A DNA stretch of 64,000 nucleotides from Pseudomonas reinekei. GTDB taxonomy: Bacteria > Pseudomonadota > Gammaproteobacteria > Pseudomonadales > Pseudomonadaceae. The DNA is taken from assembly GCF_001945365.1 (NCBI RefSeq), contig NZ_MSTQ01000019.1:42378-106377 (forward strand). The letters run 5' to 3'. Numbering within the stretch: the first letter of the stretch is position 1; every line of letters starts with the position of its first letter. The notes under the pieces are model-generated. The model was given only the letters and a program-made list of their open reading frames with translations. It did no database searches and was not told the DNA's origin. Made by a program: the position numbers and the translations under genes. Shown here piece after piece: positions 41,917 through 51,854 of the stretch.

Positions 41917-43067
41917 TGCAAGCCCAAAAACCGGCTCAGCTCTTCCTTCTTGGCCAACGCGTCCCGCCGCCCCAAATCAATCAATTCGCTGCAATATCCC
42001 GCCTCGAACAGCAGATAACTCAACACCCCCGCCCCGCTGGTCTTGGTCGCTCCCGGTCCGCGCAGAAACAGGCGCAGTGCCGCCGGCAGTTCCTGGCGAT
42101 GGCGTGCCGCGATCTCGTCGATCGGCTGACTCGGCGAAATCACCAGGACCTCCACAGGCGCCACGCCCAAAGTGCGTTTGGGCGTACCGTCGGGCATCAG
42201 GTGGCTGAACTGATTCAAGCGCTGCAACAACTCGATGTCGCTTTCCAGGCTGTCGATGAACGTACTGTTGAGCATGTGCCCGCCGATCTGCGCCAGTGTC
42301 GGCTGTTGCCCGGTGTAGGCGCGTTGCAGGGGTTGCGCGGGGTCAAAGCCACGCGGGTTGCCACTCACGCCCACCACCAGTACACGACTGGCGCCCAGGT
42401 GCAGCGCCGGGCTGATCGGTGCGGACTGCCGCACCGCGCCATCGCCGAAATATTCTTCACCGATCTTTACCGGTGCGAACAACAGTGGAATCGCCGAACT
42501 GGCGAGCAGGTGATCAACGGACAATTGCGTCGGCTCGCCAATCCGACGGTGGCGCAACCACGCATCAATGGTGCCACCGCCCTGATAGAAGGTCACCGCC
42601 TGCCCCGACTCGTAGCCGAACGCCGTCACCGCCACCGCCTGCAACTGCTTTTGCGCGATGGCGTCGGCGATACCGTTCATCAGCAACTTGTCGTCGAGCA
42701 AACCTCGCAGTGGCGAGCTGTCGAGCAGCGCCACCGGCACTTGAGCACCGAGACCCAGCAAGCTGTGGCTGACAAAGCGACTGGCCTGACGGATCACGCC
42801 AGGCCAGTCGCTGCGCAGCACCAGATGACTGCGAAAGGCTTGCCAGAAAGCGGTCAACCGCTCGATGGCGGCGCGAAAGTCCGTGGCCCCGCTGGCAAGA
42901 CTGACTGCGTTGATCGCCCCGGCCGAGGTGCCGACGATCACTGGAAAAGGATTGTCCGCGCCCAAGGGCAAGAGCTCGGCAATCGCCGCCAGCACGCCCA
43001 CCTGATAGGCCGCCCGAGCCCCGCCACCGGAAAGAATCAAACCTGTTACCGGTTCAGCAGGACTCAT
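41913..43067 (-). CDS. Patatin-like phospholipase
   Basis: A 384-residue lipid acyl hydrolase. The N-terminal oxyanion-hole motif (LILSGGGARAAYQVGVL), the nucleophile elbow GTSAG (Ser at about residue 49) and the dyad Asp (YFGDGAVRQSAP) are all present. Residues 170-384 are typical of the Pseudomonas cytoplasmic patatins. No signal peptide. The ORF ends in a REP region. Upstream it is separated from the lpxL-type gene by 35 bp, so the two may be co-transcribed. Confidence 0.9.
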   Translation of the reverse strand: MSPAEPVTGLILSGGGARAAYQVGVLAAIAELLPLGADNPFPVIVGTSAGAINAVSLASGATDFRAAIERLTAFWQAFRSHLVLRSDWPGVIRQASRFVSHSLLGLGAQVPVALLDSSPLRGLLDDKLLMNGIADAIAQKQLQAVAVTAFGYESGQAVTFYQGGGTIDAWLRHRRIGEPTQLSVDHLLASSAIPLLFAPVKIGEEYFGDGAVRQSAPISPALHLGASRVLVVGVSGNPRGFDPAQPLQRAYTGQQPTLAQIGGHMLNSTFIDSLESDIELLQRLNQFSHLMPDGTPKRTLGVAPVEVLVISPSQPIDEIAARHRQELPAALRLFLRGPGATKTSGAGVLSYLLFEAGYCSELIDLGRRDALAKKEELSRFLGLQ

Positions 43068-43102
43068 CGCAACGCTCCATGGTGCATGTCGGTGTCGGCC
43101 GT

Positions 43103-44035
43103 TCAGCCGCGTTTTGCGTACAGCTTCGGCTCACCGGGCGGACGACTCTTGAAACGGCGATGCGCCCACAGGTATTGCTCCGGACAATCGCGCAGCACGC
43201 CTTCGATCCACTGGTTGATGCGCAAGCAGTCGGCCTCTTCGGTTTCGCCGGGGAAGCCTTCGAGCGGCGCATGAATCACCAGGCGATAACCGCTGCCATC
43301 CGCCAGACGCTCCTGAGTGAAGGGCACCACCAGCGCCTTGCCCAGCCGTGCAAACTTGCTGGTGGCGGTGACGGTCGCGGCCGGAATGCCGAACAGCGGC
43401 ACGAAAATGCTTTGCTTGGCGCCGTAGTCCTGATCCGGCGCGTACCAGATCGCGCGGCCCGAACGCAGCAACTTGAGCATGCCGCGTACGTCTTCACGCT
43501 CCACCGCCAGCGAATCGAGGTTGTGGCGCTCGCGCCCCTGGCGCTGGACATAGTCGAACAACGGATTCTTGTGCTCGCGGTACATGCCGTCGATGGTGTG
43601 ATGTTGGCCCAGCAGCGCCGCACCAATTTCCAGGGTGGTGAAATGCACGGCCATCAGGATCACGCCCTTGCCTTCGCGTTGGGCCTGCTGCAAATGCTCG
43701 AGCCCTTCAATATGGGCCAGCTTCGCCAATCGCTCGCGGGACCACCACCAGCTCATCGCCATTTCGAAAAACGCGATACCGGTGGAGGCGAAATTTTCCT
43801 TGAGCAGGCGCTTGCGCTCAGCCGCGGACTTTTCCGGGAAACACAGCTCCAGATTGCGCTTGGCAATACGCCGTCGGTCGCCCGCCGCGCGATACATCAA
43901 GGCCCCGAGCACGCGACCCAGCCACAGCAACGCCGGGTATGGCAGTTGCACAATCAGCCACAACAGCCCCAAGCCACACCACAGCGGCCAGAAACGTGGA
44001 GATAGAAAAGCTTTTTGAAAACGCGGGCGATCCAT
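43103..44035 (-). CDS. Lipid A lauroyl/myristoyl acyltransferase (LpxL/HtrB type)
   Basis: A 310-residue inner-membrane acyltransferase adding a secondary acyl chain to Kdo-lipid A. An N-terminal anchor helix (WCGLGLLWLIVQLPYPALLWLG) is followed by the HX4E catalytic motif (AVHFTTLEIGA) and GMYREHKNPLFDYV. ATG 44035 (MDRPRFQKAF) is used; the long in-frame extension upstream runs through the minC region and is not coding. Divergent from minC with a 118 bp gap. Confidence 0.92.
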   Translation of the reverse strand: MDRPRFQKAFLSPRFWPLWCGLGLLWLIVQLPYPALLWLGRVLGALMYRAAGDRRRIAKRNLELCFPEKSAAERKRLLKENFASTGIAFFEMAMSWWWSRERLAKLAHIEGLEHLQQAQREGKGVILMAVHFTTLEIGAALLGQHHTIDGMYREHKNPLFDYVQRQGRERHNLDSLAVEREDVRGMLKLLRSGRAIWYAPDQDYGAKQSIFVPLFGIPAATVTATSKFARLGKALVVPFTQERLADGSGYRLVIHAPLEGFPGETEEADCLRINQWIEGVLRDCPEQYLWAHRRFKSRPPGEPKLYAKRG

Positions 44036-44153
44036 TAATACATCCGTAAAGACAATGGCCGCGCATTCTACATCGTTCGACCCGGCTTGCGGCCTGCGGG
44101 CGTTCTCGTTATAAGTCTCGGCACTTTTAGTGACAAGTCGTTGTATGCCGACC

Positions 44154-44891
44154 ATGAGCCAAACCGAACCGCTAGACCAAGATCCCGTGTTCCAGCTTAA
44201 GGGCAGCATGCTCGCCATTACGGTGTTGGAACTGGCCCGTAACGACCTTGAAGGCCTCGACCGGCAATTGGCCGCCAAAGTCGCACAGGCGCCTGGTTTT
44301 TTCAGCAATGCGCCGCTGGTCCTGGCCCTGGACAAACTTCCGGCCAGCGAAGGCGCGGTCGATTTGCCGGGCCTGATGCGTGTCTGCCGCCAGCATGGTC
44401 TGCGCACCCTGGCGATCCGTGCCAGCCGTATTGAAGACATCGCCGCTGCCATCGCAGTCGATCTCCCGGTGCTGCCGCCGTCCGGCGCCCGTGAGCGTGC
44501 GCTGGACCTGAACGAAGGCGTCGTCGCCAAAAAACCGGAGAAACCACCGGAGCCGACGATCAAACCCACGAAAATCATCACTTCGCCAGTACGGGGTGGC
44601 CAGCAGATCTATGCACAAGGCAGCGACCTGGTGGTGATCTCCTCGGTCAGCCCGGGGGCGGAACTTCTCGCCGATGGCAACATCCATGTATACGGCCCCA
44701 TGCGTGGTCGAGTGTTGGCCGGGGTCAAAGGCGACACGAAAGCCAGGATTTTCTGTCAGCAGATGAGCGCTGAACTGGTCTCCATCGCAGGACATTACAA
44801 GGTCTCCGAAGATCTGCGCCGCGATCCTTTGTGGGGTTCGGGCGTCCAGGTCAGCCTGTCGGGCGATGTGTTGAACATCATTCGGCTTTAA
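44154..44891 (+). CDS. minC: Septum site-determining protein MinC
   Basis: A 245-residue inhibitor of FtsZ assembly at the poles. The N-terminal FtsZ-interacting domain (FQLKGSMLAITVLEL) is linked to the C-terminal beta-helical domain (PVRGGQQIYAQGSDLVVISSVSPGAELLADGNIHVYGPMRGR) that binds MinD. ATG 44154 (MSQTEPLDQD) is used; ATG 44145 adds three residues. First gene of minCDE, with 200 bp before minD. Confidence 0.96.
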   Translation: MSQTEPLDQDPVFQLKGSMLAITVLELARNDLEGLDRQLAAKVAQAPGFFSNAPLVLALDKLPASEGAVDLPGLMRVCRQHGLRTLAIRASRIEDIAAAIAVDLPVLPPSGARERALDLNEGVVAKKPEKPPEPTIKPTKIITSPVRGGQQIYAQGSDLVVISSVSPGAELLADGNIHVYGPMRGRVLAGVKGDTKARIFCQQMSAELVSIAGHYKVSEDLRRDPLWGSGVQVSLSGDVLNIIRL

Positions 44892-45091
44892 CGGATACTG
44901 CCGCATTTTCCAAGCATCTCTAAAACGTAGCGAAAACGGCTCAAACGAAGTAGGAAACAGGCCGAAAGCAGTGTTTACCGGGGGTAAACGCCGCTCAAAA
45001 CCGAACTCCAGCCAAGGCTGTCCGACTGCAGTAGTTTTCAAGAGATGTTTTTCAGGGGCTAAAAGTCCTTTTTCCTTAGGGGTGAAACACC

Positions 45092-45904
45092 TTGGCCAAG
45101 ATTCTCGTGGTTACATCCGGCAAGGGTGGTGTGGGTAAGACCACCACCAGCGCCGCTATCGGTACCGGCCTCGCTCTGCGCGGCCACAAAACAGTGATCG
45201 TCGACTTCGACGTGGGTTTGCGTAACCTCGACCTGATCATGGGTTGCGAGCGCCGCGTGGTGTATGACTTCGTCAACGTGGTCAACGGCGAAGCCAACCT
45301 GCAACAGGCCCTGATCAAAGACAAGCGCCTGGAAAACCTCTATGTGTTGGCTGCCAGCCAGACCCGCGACAAAGACGCACTGACCGTCGAAGGCGTGGAA
45401 AAAGTCCTGATGCAACTCAAGGAAGACTTTGAGTTCGTGGTCTGCGACTCCCCGGCCGGCATCGAGAAAGGCGCCCACCTGGCCATGTACTTCGCTGATG
45501 AAGCGATCGTCGTGACCAACCCGGAAGTGTCCTCGGTACGTGACTCCGATCGCATGCTCGGCCTGCTGGCCAGCAAGTCCCGTCGCGCCGAGCGTGGCGA
45601 AGACCCGATCAAGGAACACCTGCTGATTACCCGTTACCACCCGGAGCGTGTGAGCAAAGGCGAAATGCTCGGCGTAGAAGACGTCAAGGAAATCCTCTCG
45701 GTTGCCCTGCTCGGCGTGATCCCGGAATCCCAGGCGGTGCTCAAGGCATCCAACCAGGGCGTTCCTGTGATCCTCGACGACCAGAGCGATGCCGGCCAGG
45801 CCTACAGCGATACCGTAGATCGCCTGCTGGGCAAGACCGTCGATCATCGATTCCTCGATGTACAGAAGAAGGGATTCTTCGAGCGCCTGTTTGGAGGCAA
45901 CTAA
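45092..45904 (+). CDS. minD: Septum site-determining ATPase MinD
   Basis: A 270-residue membrane-associated ATPase that oscillates with MinE and activates MinC. The deviant Walker A KGGVGKTTTS, the Walker B region (VVCDSPAGIEKGA) and the C-terminal amphipathic membrane-targeting helix (KKGFFERLFGGN) are present. It starts with TTG 45092 behind TAGGGGTG; an unusual start codon conserved in appearance here. Confidence 0.97.
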   Translation: MAKILVVTSGKGGVGKTTTSAAIGTGLALRGHKTVIVDFDVGLRNLDLIMGCERRVVYDFVNVVNGEANLQQALIKDKRLENLYVLAASQTRDKDALTVEGVEKVLMQLKEDFEFVVCDSPAGIEKGAHLAMYFADEAIVVTNPEVSSVRDSDRMLGLLASKSRRAERGEDPIKEHLLITRYHPERVSKGEMLGVEDVKEILSVALLGVIPESQAVLKASNQGVPVILDDQSDAGQAYSDTVDRLLGKTVDHRFLDVQKKGFFERLFGGN

Positions 45905-45907
45905 GCA

Positions 45908-46162
45908 ATGAACCTTTTTGACTTCTTTCGTGCCAACAAAAAGCAAAGCACCGCGTCGGTAGCGAAAGAGCGTCTACAGATTATCGTGGCGCACGAACGC
46001 GGCCAACGCAGTACCCCGGACTACCTGCCAGCCTTGCAGAAGGAACTGGTCGAGGTGATTCGCAAGTACGTCAATATCGGGTCCGATGACGTGCACGTCG
46101 CACTGGAAAGCCAGGGCAGCTGCTCGATTCTGGAACTCAATATCACCTTGCCAGATCGCTGA
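45908..46162 (+). CDS. minE: Cell division topological factor MinE
   Basis: An 84-residue protein. The N-terminal membrane-binding/anti-MinCD segment (FFRANKKQSTASVAKERLQIIVAHERG) and the dimerising C-terminal domain (VIRKYVNIGSDDVHVALES) are typical. It begins 3 bp after minD, so it is translationally coupled. Confidence 0.97.
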   Translation: MNLFDFFRANKKQSTASVAKERLQIIVAHERGQRSTPDYLPALQKELVEVIRKYVNIGSDDVHVALESQGSCSILELNITLPDR

Positions 46163-46253
46163 GTCGATCCGGCTGGAGCCACGGCGGTTCAGGTCCCATG
46201 CACGAGTGCGGGGGGCCTGAATCGCCGTTGGCGTTTGTTACGAGGCTGTTTTA

Positions 46254-46889
46254 ATGCCGCTGTCCAACGTCCACATTATTCATCAGGACGCCGCCGTACT
46301 GGTGGTGAACAAACCCACCTTGCTGCTCTCCGTCCCGGGCCGGGCCGATGACAACAAGGACTGCCTGATTACCCGCCTGCAGGAAAACGGTTACCCGGAA
46401 GCCCGCATCGTCCATCGCCTGGACTGGGAAACCTCTGGCATCATCCTGCTGGCCCGCGATCCCGATACGCACCGCGAACTGTCCCGCCAGTTTCACGACC
46501 GCGAGACCGAAAAAGCCTACACCGCACTGTGCTGGGGCCAACCCGAACTGGACAGCGGCAGCATCGATTTGCCGTTGCGCTATGACCCGCCGACCAAGCC
46601 GCGCCATGTGGTCGATCATGAGTTCGGCAAGAACGCCCTGACCTTCTGGCGTGTACTGGAACGCTGCGGCGACTGGTGCCGCGTGGAGCTCACCCCGATC
46701 ACCGGGCGCTCGCACCAGTTGCGTGTGCACATGCTTTCGATCGGCCATCCTCTGCTGGGCGACGGGCTCTACGCTCACGAGCAAGCCCTGGCCGCCTGGC
46801 CGCGTCTGTGCCTGCACGCGAGCATGCTCAGCTTCACCCACCCGCAAAGTGGCGAGCGCCTGCGCTTCGAGTGCCCGGCACCCTTTTGA
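46254..46889 (+). CDS. rluA: RluA-type pseudouridine synthase
   Basis: A 211-residue synthase. The catalytic motif HRLDWETSGIILLA carries the essential Asp, and GRSHQLRVHMLSIGHPLLGD is the RluA-family C-terminal block. There is no S4 domain, and the length suits RluA itself, which modifies 23S rRNA U746 and tRNA U32. The RluA assignment rather than another short RluA-family member is by length and pattern. Confidence 0.85.
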   Translation: MPLSNVHIIHQDAAVLVVNKPTLLLSVPGRADDNKDCLITRLQENGYPEARIVHRLDWETSGIILLARDPDTHRELSRQFHDRETEKAYTALCWGQPELDSGSIDLPLRYDPPTKPRHVVDHEFGKNALTFWRVLERCGDWCRVELTPITGRSHQLRVHMLSIGHPLLGDGLYAHEQALAAWPRLCLHASMLSFTHPQSGERLRFECPAPF

Positions 46890-46910
46890 CCAGCGTGCGA
46901 CGAACAATAA

Positions 46911-46937
46911 AAAGTCCTTGAATTTAAGGGCTTTTTT
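46911..46937 (+). terminator. Rho-independent terminator after rluA
   Basis: AAAGTCCTT/AAGGGCTTT stem with a 6-nt loop running into TTTTTT. Confidence 0.82.
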
Positions 46938-47043
46938 ATTTCATGTTACAAATAATGCGACATATAAATGGCGTGAAAATATTGTCATAAATTTGTAAAA
47001 AACCGTAAAATGCTAGCACTTTGATAGTAGGCAGGATGCCCTC

Positions 47044-47886
47044 GTGCTCAGCAGTAAAGCGCTCCAATGCGATTACCCCATCACCTTTGTTGTCGGCAAC
47101 ACCACCCTGTACCTGACGGAACAGCCTAGCGTCGAAGCGCGTCGGGCCCTGGAACAGCTGATTGAGAAACGCCGCTCAAGCAAACTCACACGGGCCAGCG
47201 CACCCTTGGCCTCGGGTTCTACCCCACTGTTTGCCAAAGTCCAGCCACTGGATACATTCAAGGCAAAAGTGCGGGTTACCCTGGGCAAACCCCAGCGCAA
47301 CGGTCGATACGACTGGCCACTCGAAGAGCTGAAAAACACCCTTGAAGCGCAACGTCGAGGCATACGGATGCCGCCGCTGCAAGGCTTCGGCTACACGCGG
47401 GATCGGCTCGGGCTCGCCCAGGAGTATTTCATCATCACGCAGTTGCTCGACGATCATATTGACGGCGTTCGCTGGCTCCAACGCAATCCGGACAAGGTCG
47501 AGGCGTTCATTCTCGATGCATTCGAACTGCTGAGCTCACTGGCCCGCAAGAACATCACCCACATGGATTTCTGGATCGGCAACATCATGATCCCGCATGC
47601 CTCGCACGAGCCGCTCAAAGCCATCGACTTCGAAAACTGCTTCGCCGGGAAAACCGCTCACCTGAGCGAAACCCTCGGATTCCAGTTGGGTTTCTTCTAC
47701 CGCCGGGACATCTACAAACTCATCACCGAAGCCGATTACGATCGACTGGTGTATGGGTATGTCGAACAGCTGTGCGGCATCTCCCGTGCAAAATTCGACG
47801 CAGTCTATTTTGCGAGCAAGCATGAATATGTTGGCCGCAAGCAACGTCGCGAGGTGTTTCTCAGCGGCACACTGATCACCGGTTGA
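47044..47886 (+). CDS. Kinase-like protein (LPS kinase/RIO-like fold)
   Basis: A 280-residue protein. The catalytic loop HMDFWIGN (residues about 176-183; H-x-D-x4-N) and IDFENC (the DFG-like metal site) mark an atypical protein-kinase fold as in KdkA/InaA/WaaP-like enzymes. YFIITQLLDDHIDG fits the hinge. The phospho-acceptor is unknown; lipopolysaccharide core sugars are a common guess. GTG 47044. Monocistronic between a terminator and apeB. Confidence 0.78.
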   Translation: MLSSKALQCDYPITFVVGNTTLYLTEQPSVEARRALEQLIEKRRSSKLTRASAPLASGSTPLFAKVQPLDTFKAKVRVTLGKPQRNGRYDWPLEELKNTLEAQRRGIRMPPLQGFGYTRDRLGLAQEYFIITQLLDDHIDGVRWLQRNPDKVEAFILDAFELLSSLARKNITHMDFWIGNIMIPHASHEPLKAIDFENCFAGKTAHLSETLGFQLGFFYRRDIYKLITEADYDRLVYGYVEQLCGISRAKFDAVYFASKHEYVGRKQRREVFLSGTLITG

Positions 47887-47971
47887 TTCCACGCGCGCGC
47901 TAAACGGCATTGTGTCTGCAATGCTGTGGGCCAATACGTTAAACTGGCGCCATTGCTGTCTGGAGCTACTT

Positions 47972-49261
47972 ATGCGCGAAGAGTTGAACCAAGGCCTGAT
48001 CGACTTCCTCAAGGCCTCCCCTACCCCGTTCCATGCCACCGCCAGCCTTGTTCAGCGACTGGAAGCGGCGGGCTATCAGCGCCTCGACGAGCGCGAGCCC
48101 TGGACCACCGAAGCCAACGGACGCTACTACGTCACCCGTAACGACTCATCGATCGTCGCCATCAAAATGGGCCGCCACTCGCCGCTGCACGGCGGCATCC
48201 GTCTGGTCGGCGCCCACACCGACAGCCCGTGCCTGCGGGTCAAGCCGCAACCGGAACTGCAACGCCAGGGATTCTGGCAGTTGGGCGTCGAAGTCTATGG
48301 CGGCGCGCTGCTGGCACCGTGGTTCGACCGTGACCTGTCCCTGGCCGGCCGCGTGACCTTCCGCCGCGACGGCAAGGTCGAGAGCCAGCTGATCGACTTC
48401 AAGGCCCCCATCGCGATCATTCCAAACCTGGCCATCCACCTCAATCGCGAAGCCAACATGGGTTGGGCAATCAACGCCCAGACCGAGTTGCCGCCCGTCC
48501 TGGCACAATTTGCCGGTGACGAGCGCGTGGACTTCCGCGCCGTGATCACCGACCAACTCGCCCGCGAGCACGGTTTGAACGCCGATGTGGTGCTCGACTA
48601 CGAGCTGAGCTTCTATGACACCCAAAGCGCCGCCGTCATCGGTCTGCACGGTGACTTCATCGCCGGTGCTCGCCTGGACAACCTGCTGTCGTGCTATGCC
48701 GGCCTGCAAGCACTGCTGACTGCCGACACCGACGAAACCTGCGTATTGGTTTGCAACGATCACGAAGAAGTCGGTTCGTGCTCGGCCTGCGGCGCCGACG
48801 GCCCGATGCTGGAACAAACCCTGCGTCGCCTGCTGCCCGAGGGTGATGAATTCGTACGCACCATTCAGAAATCCCTGCTGGTTTCGGCTGACAATGCCCA
48901 CGGCGTACACCCGAACTACGCCGACAAGCACGATGCCAACCACGGGCCGAAACTCAACGCCGGCCCGGTGATCAAGGTCAACAGCAACCAGCGCTACGCC
49001 ACCAACAGCGAAACCGCCGGGTTCTTCCGTCACCTGTGCATGGCCGAAGAAGTGCCGGTGCAGAGCTTCGTGGTGCGCAGCGACATGGGCTGCGGCTCGA
49101 CCATCGGCCCGATCACCGCCAGCCATCTGGGTGTGCGCACCGTGGACATCGGCCTGCCGACGTTCGCCATGCACTCGATCCGCGAACTGTGCGGCAGCCA
49201 TGACCTGGCGCATCTGGTCAAAGTGCTGAGCGCGTTCTACGCCTGCCGCGAGCTGCCATAA
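47972..49261 (+). CDS. apeB: M18-family aspartyl aminopeptidase
   Basis: A 429-residue zinc aminopeptidase removing N-terminal Asp/Glu. Metal ligands are seen in GAHTDSPCLR (His, Asp), DNLLSCYAGLQ, NDHEEVGS (catalytic Glu pair) and VSADNAHGVHPNY; the late His lies in GCGSTIGPITA. ATG 47972 follows TGGAGC; the upstream in-frame codons from 47912 lack a ribosome site. Typical M18 length. Confidence 0.95.
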   Translation: MREELNQGLIDFLKASPTPFHATASLVQRLEAAGYQRLDEREPWTTEANGRYYVTRNDSSIVAIKMGRHSPLHGGIRLVGAHTDSPCLRVKPQPELQRQGFWQLGVEVYGGALLAPWFDRDLSLAGRVTFRRDGKVESQLIDFKAPIAIIPNLAIHLNREANMGWAINAQTELPPVLAQFAGDERVDFRAVITDQLAREHGLNADVVLDYELSFYDTQSAAVIGLHGDFIAGARLDNLLSCYAGLQALLTADTDETCVLVCNDHEEVGSCSACGADGPMLEQTLRRLLPEGDEFVRTIQKSLLVSADNAHGVHPNYADKHDANHGPKLNAGPVIKVNSNQRYATNSETAGFFRHLCMAEEVPVQSFVVRSDMGCGSTIGPITASHLGVRTVDIGLPTFAMHSIRELCGSHDLAHLVKVLSAFYACRELP

Positions 49262-49264
49262 ACT

Positions 49265-49350
49265 TGTAGGAGCTGGCTTGCTGGCGATCCGCACCGCGGT
49301 CTTGCTGAGCACCGCGGTGATGTAATCGCCAGCATGCCTGCCCTATAAGG
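49265..49350. repeat. REP inverted pair
   Basis: TTGTAGGAGCTGGCTTGCTG (49265) and the decayed inverse ATCGCCAGCATGCCTGCC (49325), with CACCGCGGT/ACCGCGGTG arms between them. Confidence 0.7.
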
Positions 49351-49425
49351 TTCATGCATGCACCGACCACCGGTCGCCCAAAAGCGCACTAGACTTTAAT
49401 TATCCCCTTCGACAAGGCAGTCGCC

Positions 49426-49602
49426 ATGATCACGATGTCCTCATTCCACGCCATGCTGATCCCCATTCTTATCGGGATGCTCATGCTGGCAGTCGGCTTC
49501 AACTTTCGTGACAAAAACGCCGGCGTACTCGCCATGTGGCTCGGCATGCTGCTGATCCTCGCCACGGTGATTTTCAAGATCCTCGCCAAACTCAACGAAT
49601 AA
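49426..49602 (+). CDS. Small membrane protein (58 residues)
   Basis: From ATG 49426: MITMSSFHAMLIPILIGMLM, then LAVGFNFRDKNAGV and a second hydrophobic stretch (LAMWLGMLLILATVIFKILA). Two membrane helices joined by a short charged loop. Coding character is strong (no rare codons, third-position GC) and it lies upstream of the MscS-type gene in the same direction. Function unknown. Confidence 0.7.
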   Translation: MITMSSFHAMLIPILIGMLMLAVGFNFRDKNAGVLAMWLGMLLILATVIFKILAKLNE

Positions 49603-49680
49603 ACCCCTCACCCCGACTCGCTTTGATTTTGACGGACTCGTACACTCAATCGACCCGCTCACTCTGAGGTTGACCGCCTG

Positions 49681-51837
49681 GTGTCCGCTCGTCTTTTAGC
49701 TCTGCCGTGCTTCCTACTTATCTGCCTCATGACGCTGCTGCCAATGGCGTCTGCCCAGGCCGTCGGTTTGCCGAGCCTGCTCAACAGCTCCTCTAAAGCC
49801 CAACCAGAGGCGCAAGAGCCACTGGGGCAATCGCTGGACGAAGTGATCAAGTCTCTGGAAAACGATCAGCAACGAACCAAATTGCTGGCGGACCTGAAGA
49901 AGCTGCGCGACGCCACGAAAAAAGCGCAACCCGTCACCGAAGAGGGTGTACTCGGCCTGATTGGGGGTACGCTCACCAGCTTCGAAAAACAGTTTACCGG
50001 CCCTGACAGCCCGCTTACGCGCTGGTCCAAAGAGTTCGACCAGGCCAAGGACGAACTCACAGCACTGATATTGCCGGCCAACGAATGGCTGCCGATCATC
50101 TTCGCGTTCGCCATGATTCTGATGGTCTGGAGCCTGCTGGCAGCGGCGCTGATCTGGATCAGCCACCGGGTGCGCATGCGGTTCGGGCTGACCGAAGAAC
50201 TGCCGCAACACCCCAGGGCCCTGGACATGTTGCGCTTCGCGTTGCGCAAGCTCGGGCCCTGGCTGATTGCCTTGGTCATCACCGTCTACATGAGCTACGC
50301 CCTGCCGTCCTCATTAGGCAAAAGCCTGGCCATGGTGCTGGCCTATGCGCTGGTGGTCGGCACCTGTTTCTCCGCAATCTGCGTGATCGCCTTCTCCCTG
50401 CTCGACGGCCCGCACCGTCACCGCGCTTTGTACATCTTGCGGCATCAGGCGTTTCGTCCACTGTGGCTGATCGGCAGCTTCGCCGCTTTTGGTGAAGCCC
50501 TGAACGATCCGCGCCTGATCGAAAGCCTCGGTGCACATCTGGCGCACACCGCCGCAACGGTGGCCAACGTCCTGGCGGCGCTGTCCACCGGTTTGTTCAT
50601 CCTGCGATTCCGTCGCCCGATAGCGCACCTGATTCGCAACCAGCCATTGTCCCGCCGCCTGACCCGCCGCGCGCTCAGCGACACCATCGAAATCCTCGGC
50701 ACCTTCTGGTACGTCCCGGCACTGGTGCTGGTAGGCATTTCACTGTTCGCCACTTTTGTTTCGGCAGGCGATACCAGCACGGCCTTGCGCCAGTCGCTGA
50801 TCTGCACGGTGTTGTTGGTGTTGTGCATGGTGATCAACGGCCTGGTACGCCGCCATTCACTCAAACCGCAACGCGGAGTCAAACGCCACGCGCTGTATTC
50901 CGAACGCCTGAAGAGCTTCTTCTACACCCTCGCCCATCTGCTGGTATGGCTGGCCTTCATCGAGCTCGGCCTGCGGGTCTGGGGCATGTCGCTGATTGCG
51001 TTCACCGAAGGCGAAGGCCATGAAGTCAGCGTCAAACTGTTCAGCCTCGCGGGGACACTGATCTTTGCCTGGCTGATCTGGATCCTCAGCGACACCGCCG
51101 TACACCACGCCCTCACCCGCTCCCGCAAAGGCCTGGCCAACGCCCGCGCGCAAACAATGATGCCGCTGATCCGCAACGTGCTGTTCGTGGCGATTTTCAT
51201 CATCGCGCTGATCGTCGCGCTGGCGAACATGGGCATGAACGTCACGCCACTGCTGGCCGGTGCCGGCGTGATCGGCCTGGCCATCGGCTTCGGCGCGCAA
51301 TCGCTGGTGGCCGATCTGATTACCGGGTTGTTCATCATCATCGAAGACTCCCTGGCCATCGACGACTACGTCGACGTCGGCGGCCACCTCGGCACCGTCG
51401 AAGGCCTGACCATCCGTACCGTGCGCCTGCGGGACATCGACGGCATCGTCCACACCATCCCGTTCAGTGAAATAAAAAGCATCAAGAACTACTCCCGGGA
51501 ATTCGGCTACGCGATCTTCCGGGTGGCGGTGCCCGCGAGCATGGACATCGACAGCGCGATCAAGTTGATGCGCGAAGTCGGCCAGAAAATGCGCACCGAC
51601 CCACTGCAACGACGCAATATCTGGTCGCCGCTGGAGTTTCAGGGCGTTGAAAGTTTCGAGTCAGGCAATGCGATCCTGCGCGCGCGCTTCAAGACAGCAC
51701 CGATCAAACAGTGGGAGGTTTCACGGGCGTTCAACCTGTCGCTGAAACGGCATCTGGATGAGGCCGGGATGGATTTAGCAATGCCGCGAATGAGTGTGCA
51801 GGTGATAACCGCCGGGGGTGGGGAGCCGAAGGAATAA
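49681..51837 (+). CDS. Mechanosensitive ion channel of the MscS superfamily
   Basis: A 718-residue protein. A signal peptide (about 1-26, LALPCFLLICLMTLLPMASAQA), a periplasmic helical part and about ten membrane segments precede the MscS pore and beta domain (LLAGAGVIGLAIGFGAQSLVADLITGLFIIIEDSLAIDDYVDV). The C-terminal domain (KNYSREFGYAIFRVAVPASMDID) is of the MscS kind. It releases solutes on hypo-osmotic shock. GTG 49681. Larger than MscS, like YbiO/YjeP relatives. Confidence 0.92.
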   Translation: MSARLLALPCFLLICLMTLLPMASAQAVGLPSLLNSSSKAQPEAQEPLGQSLDEVIKSLENDQQRTKLLADLKKLRDATKKAQPVTEEGVLGLIGGTLTSFEKQFTGPDSPLTRWSKEFDQAKDELTALILPANEWLPIIFAFAMILMVWSLLAAALIWISHRVRMRFGLTEELPQHPRALDMLRFALRKLGPWLIALVITVYMSYALPSSLGKSLAMVLAYALVVGTCFSAICVIAFSLLDGPHRHRALYILRHQAFRPLWLIGSFAAFGEALNDPRLIESLGAHLAHTAATVANVLAALSTGLFILRFRRPIAHLIRNQPLSRRLTRRALSDTIEILGTFWYVPALVLVGISLFATFVSAGDTSTALRQSLICTVLLVLCMVINGLVRRHSLKPQRGVKRHALYSERLKSFFYTLAHLLVWLAFIELGLRVWGMSLIAFTEGEGHEVSVKLFSLAGTLIFAWLIWILSDTAVHHALTRSRKGLANARAQTMMPLIRNVLFVAIFIIALIVALANMGMNVTPLLAGAGVIGLAIGFGAQSLVADLITGLFIIIEDSLAIDDYVDVGGHLGTVEGLTIRTVRLRDIDGIVHTIPFSEIKSIKNYSREFGYAIFRVAVPASMDIDSAIKLMREVGQKMRTDPLQRRNIWSPLEFQGVESFESGNAILRARFKTAPIKQWEVSRAFNLSLKRHLDEAGMDLAMPRMSVQVITAGGGEPKE

Positions 51838-51854
51838 GCGGCCGGCCTGGTTAC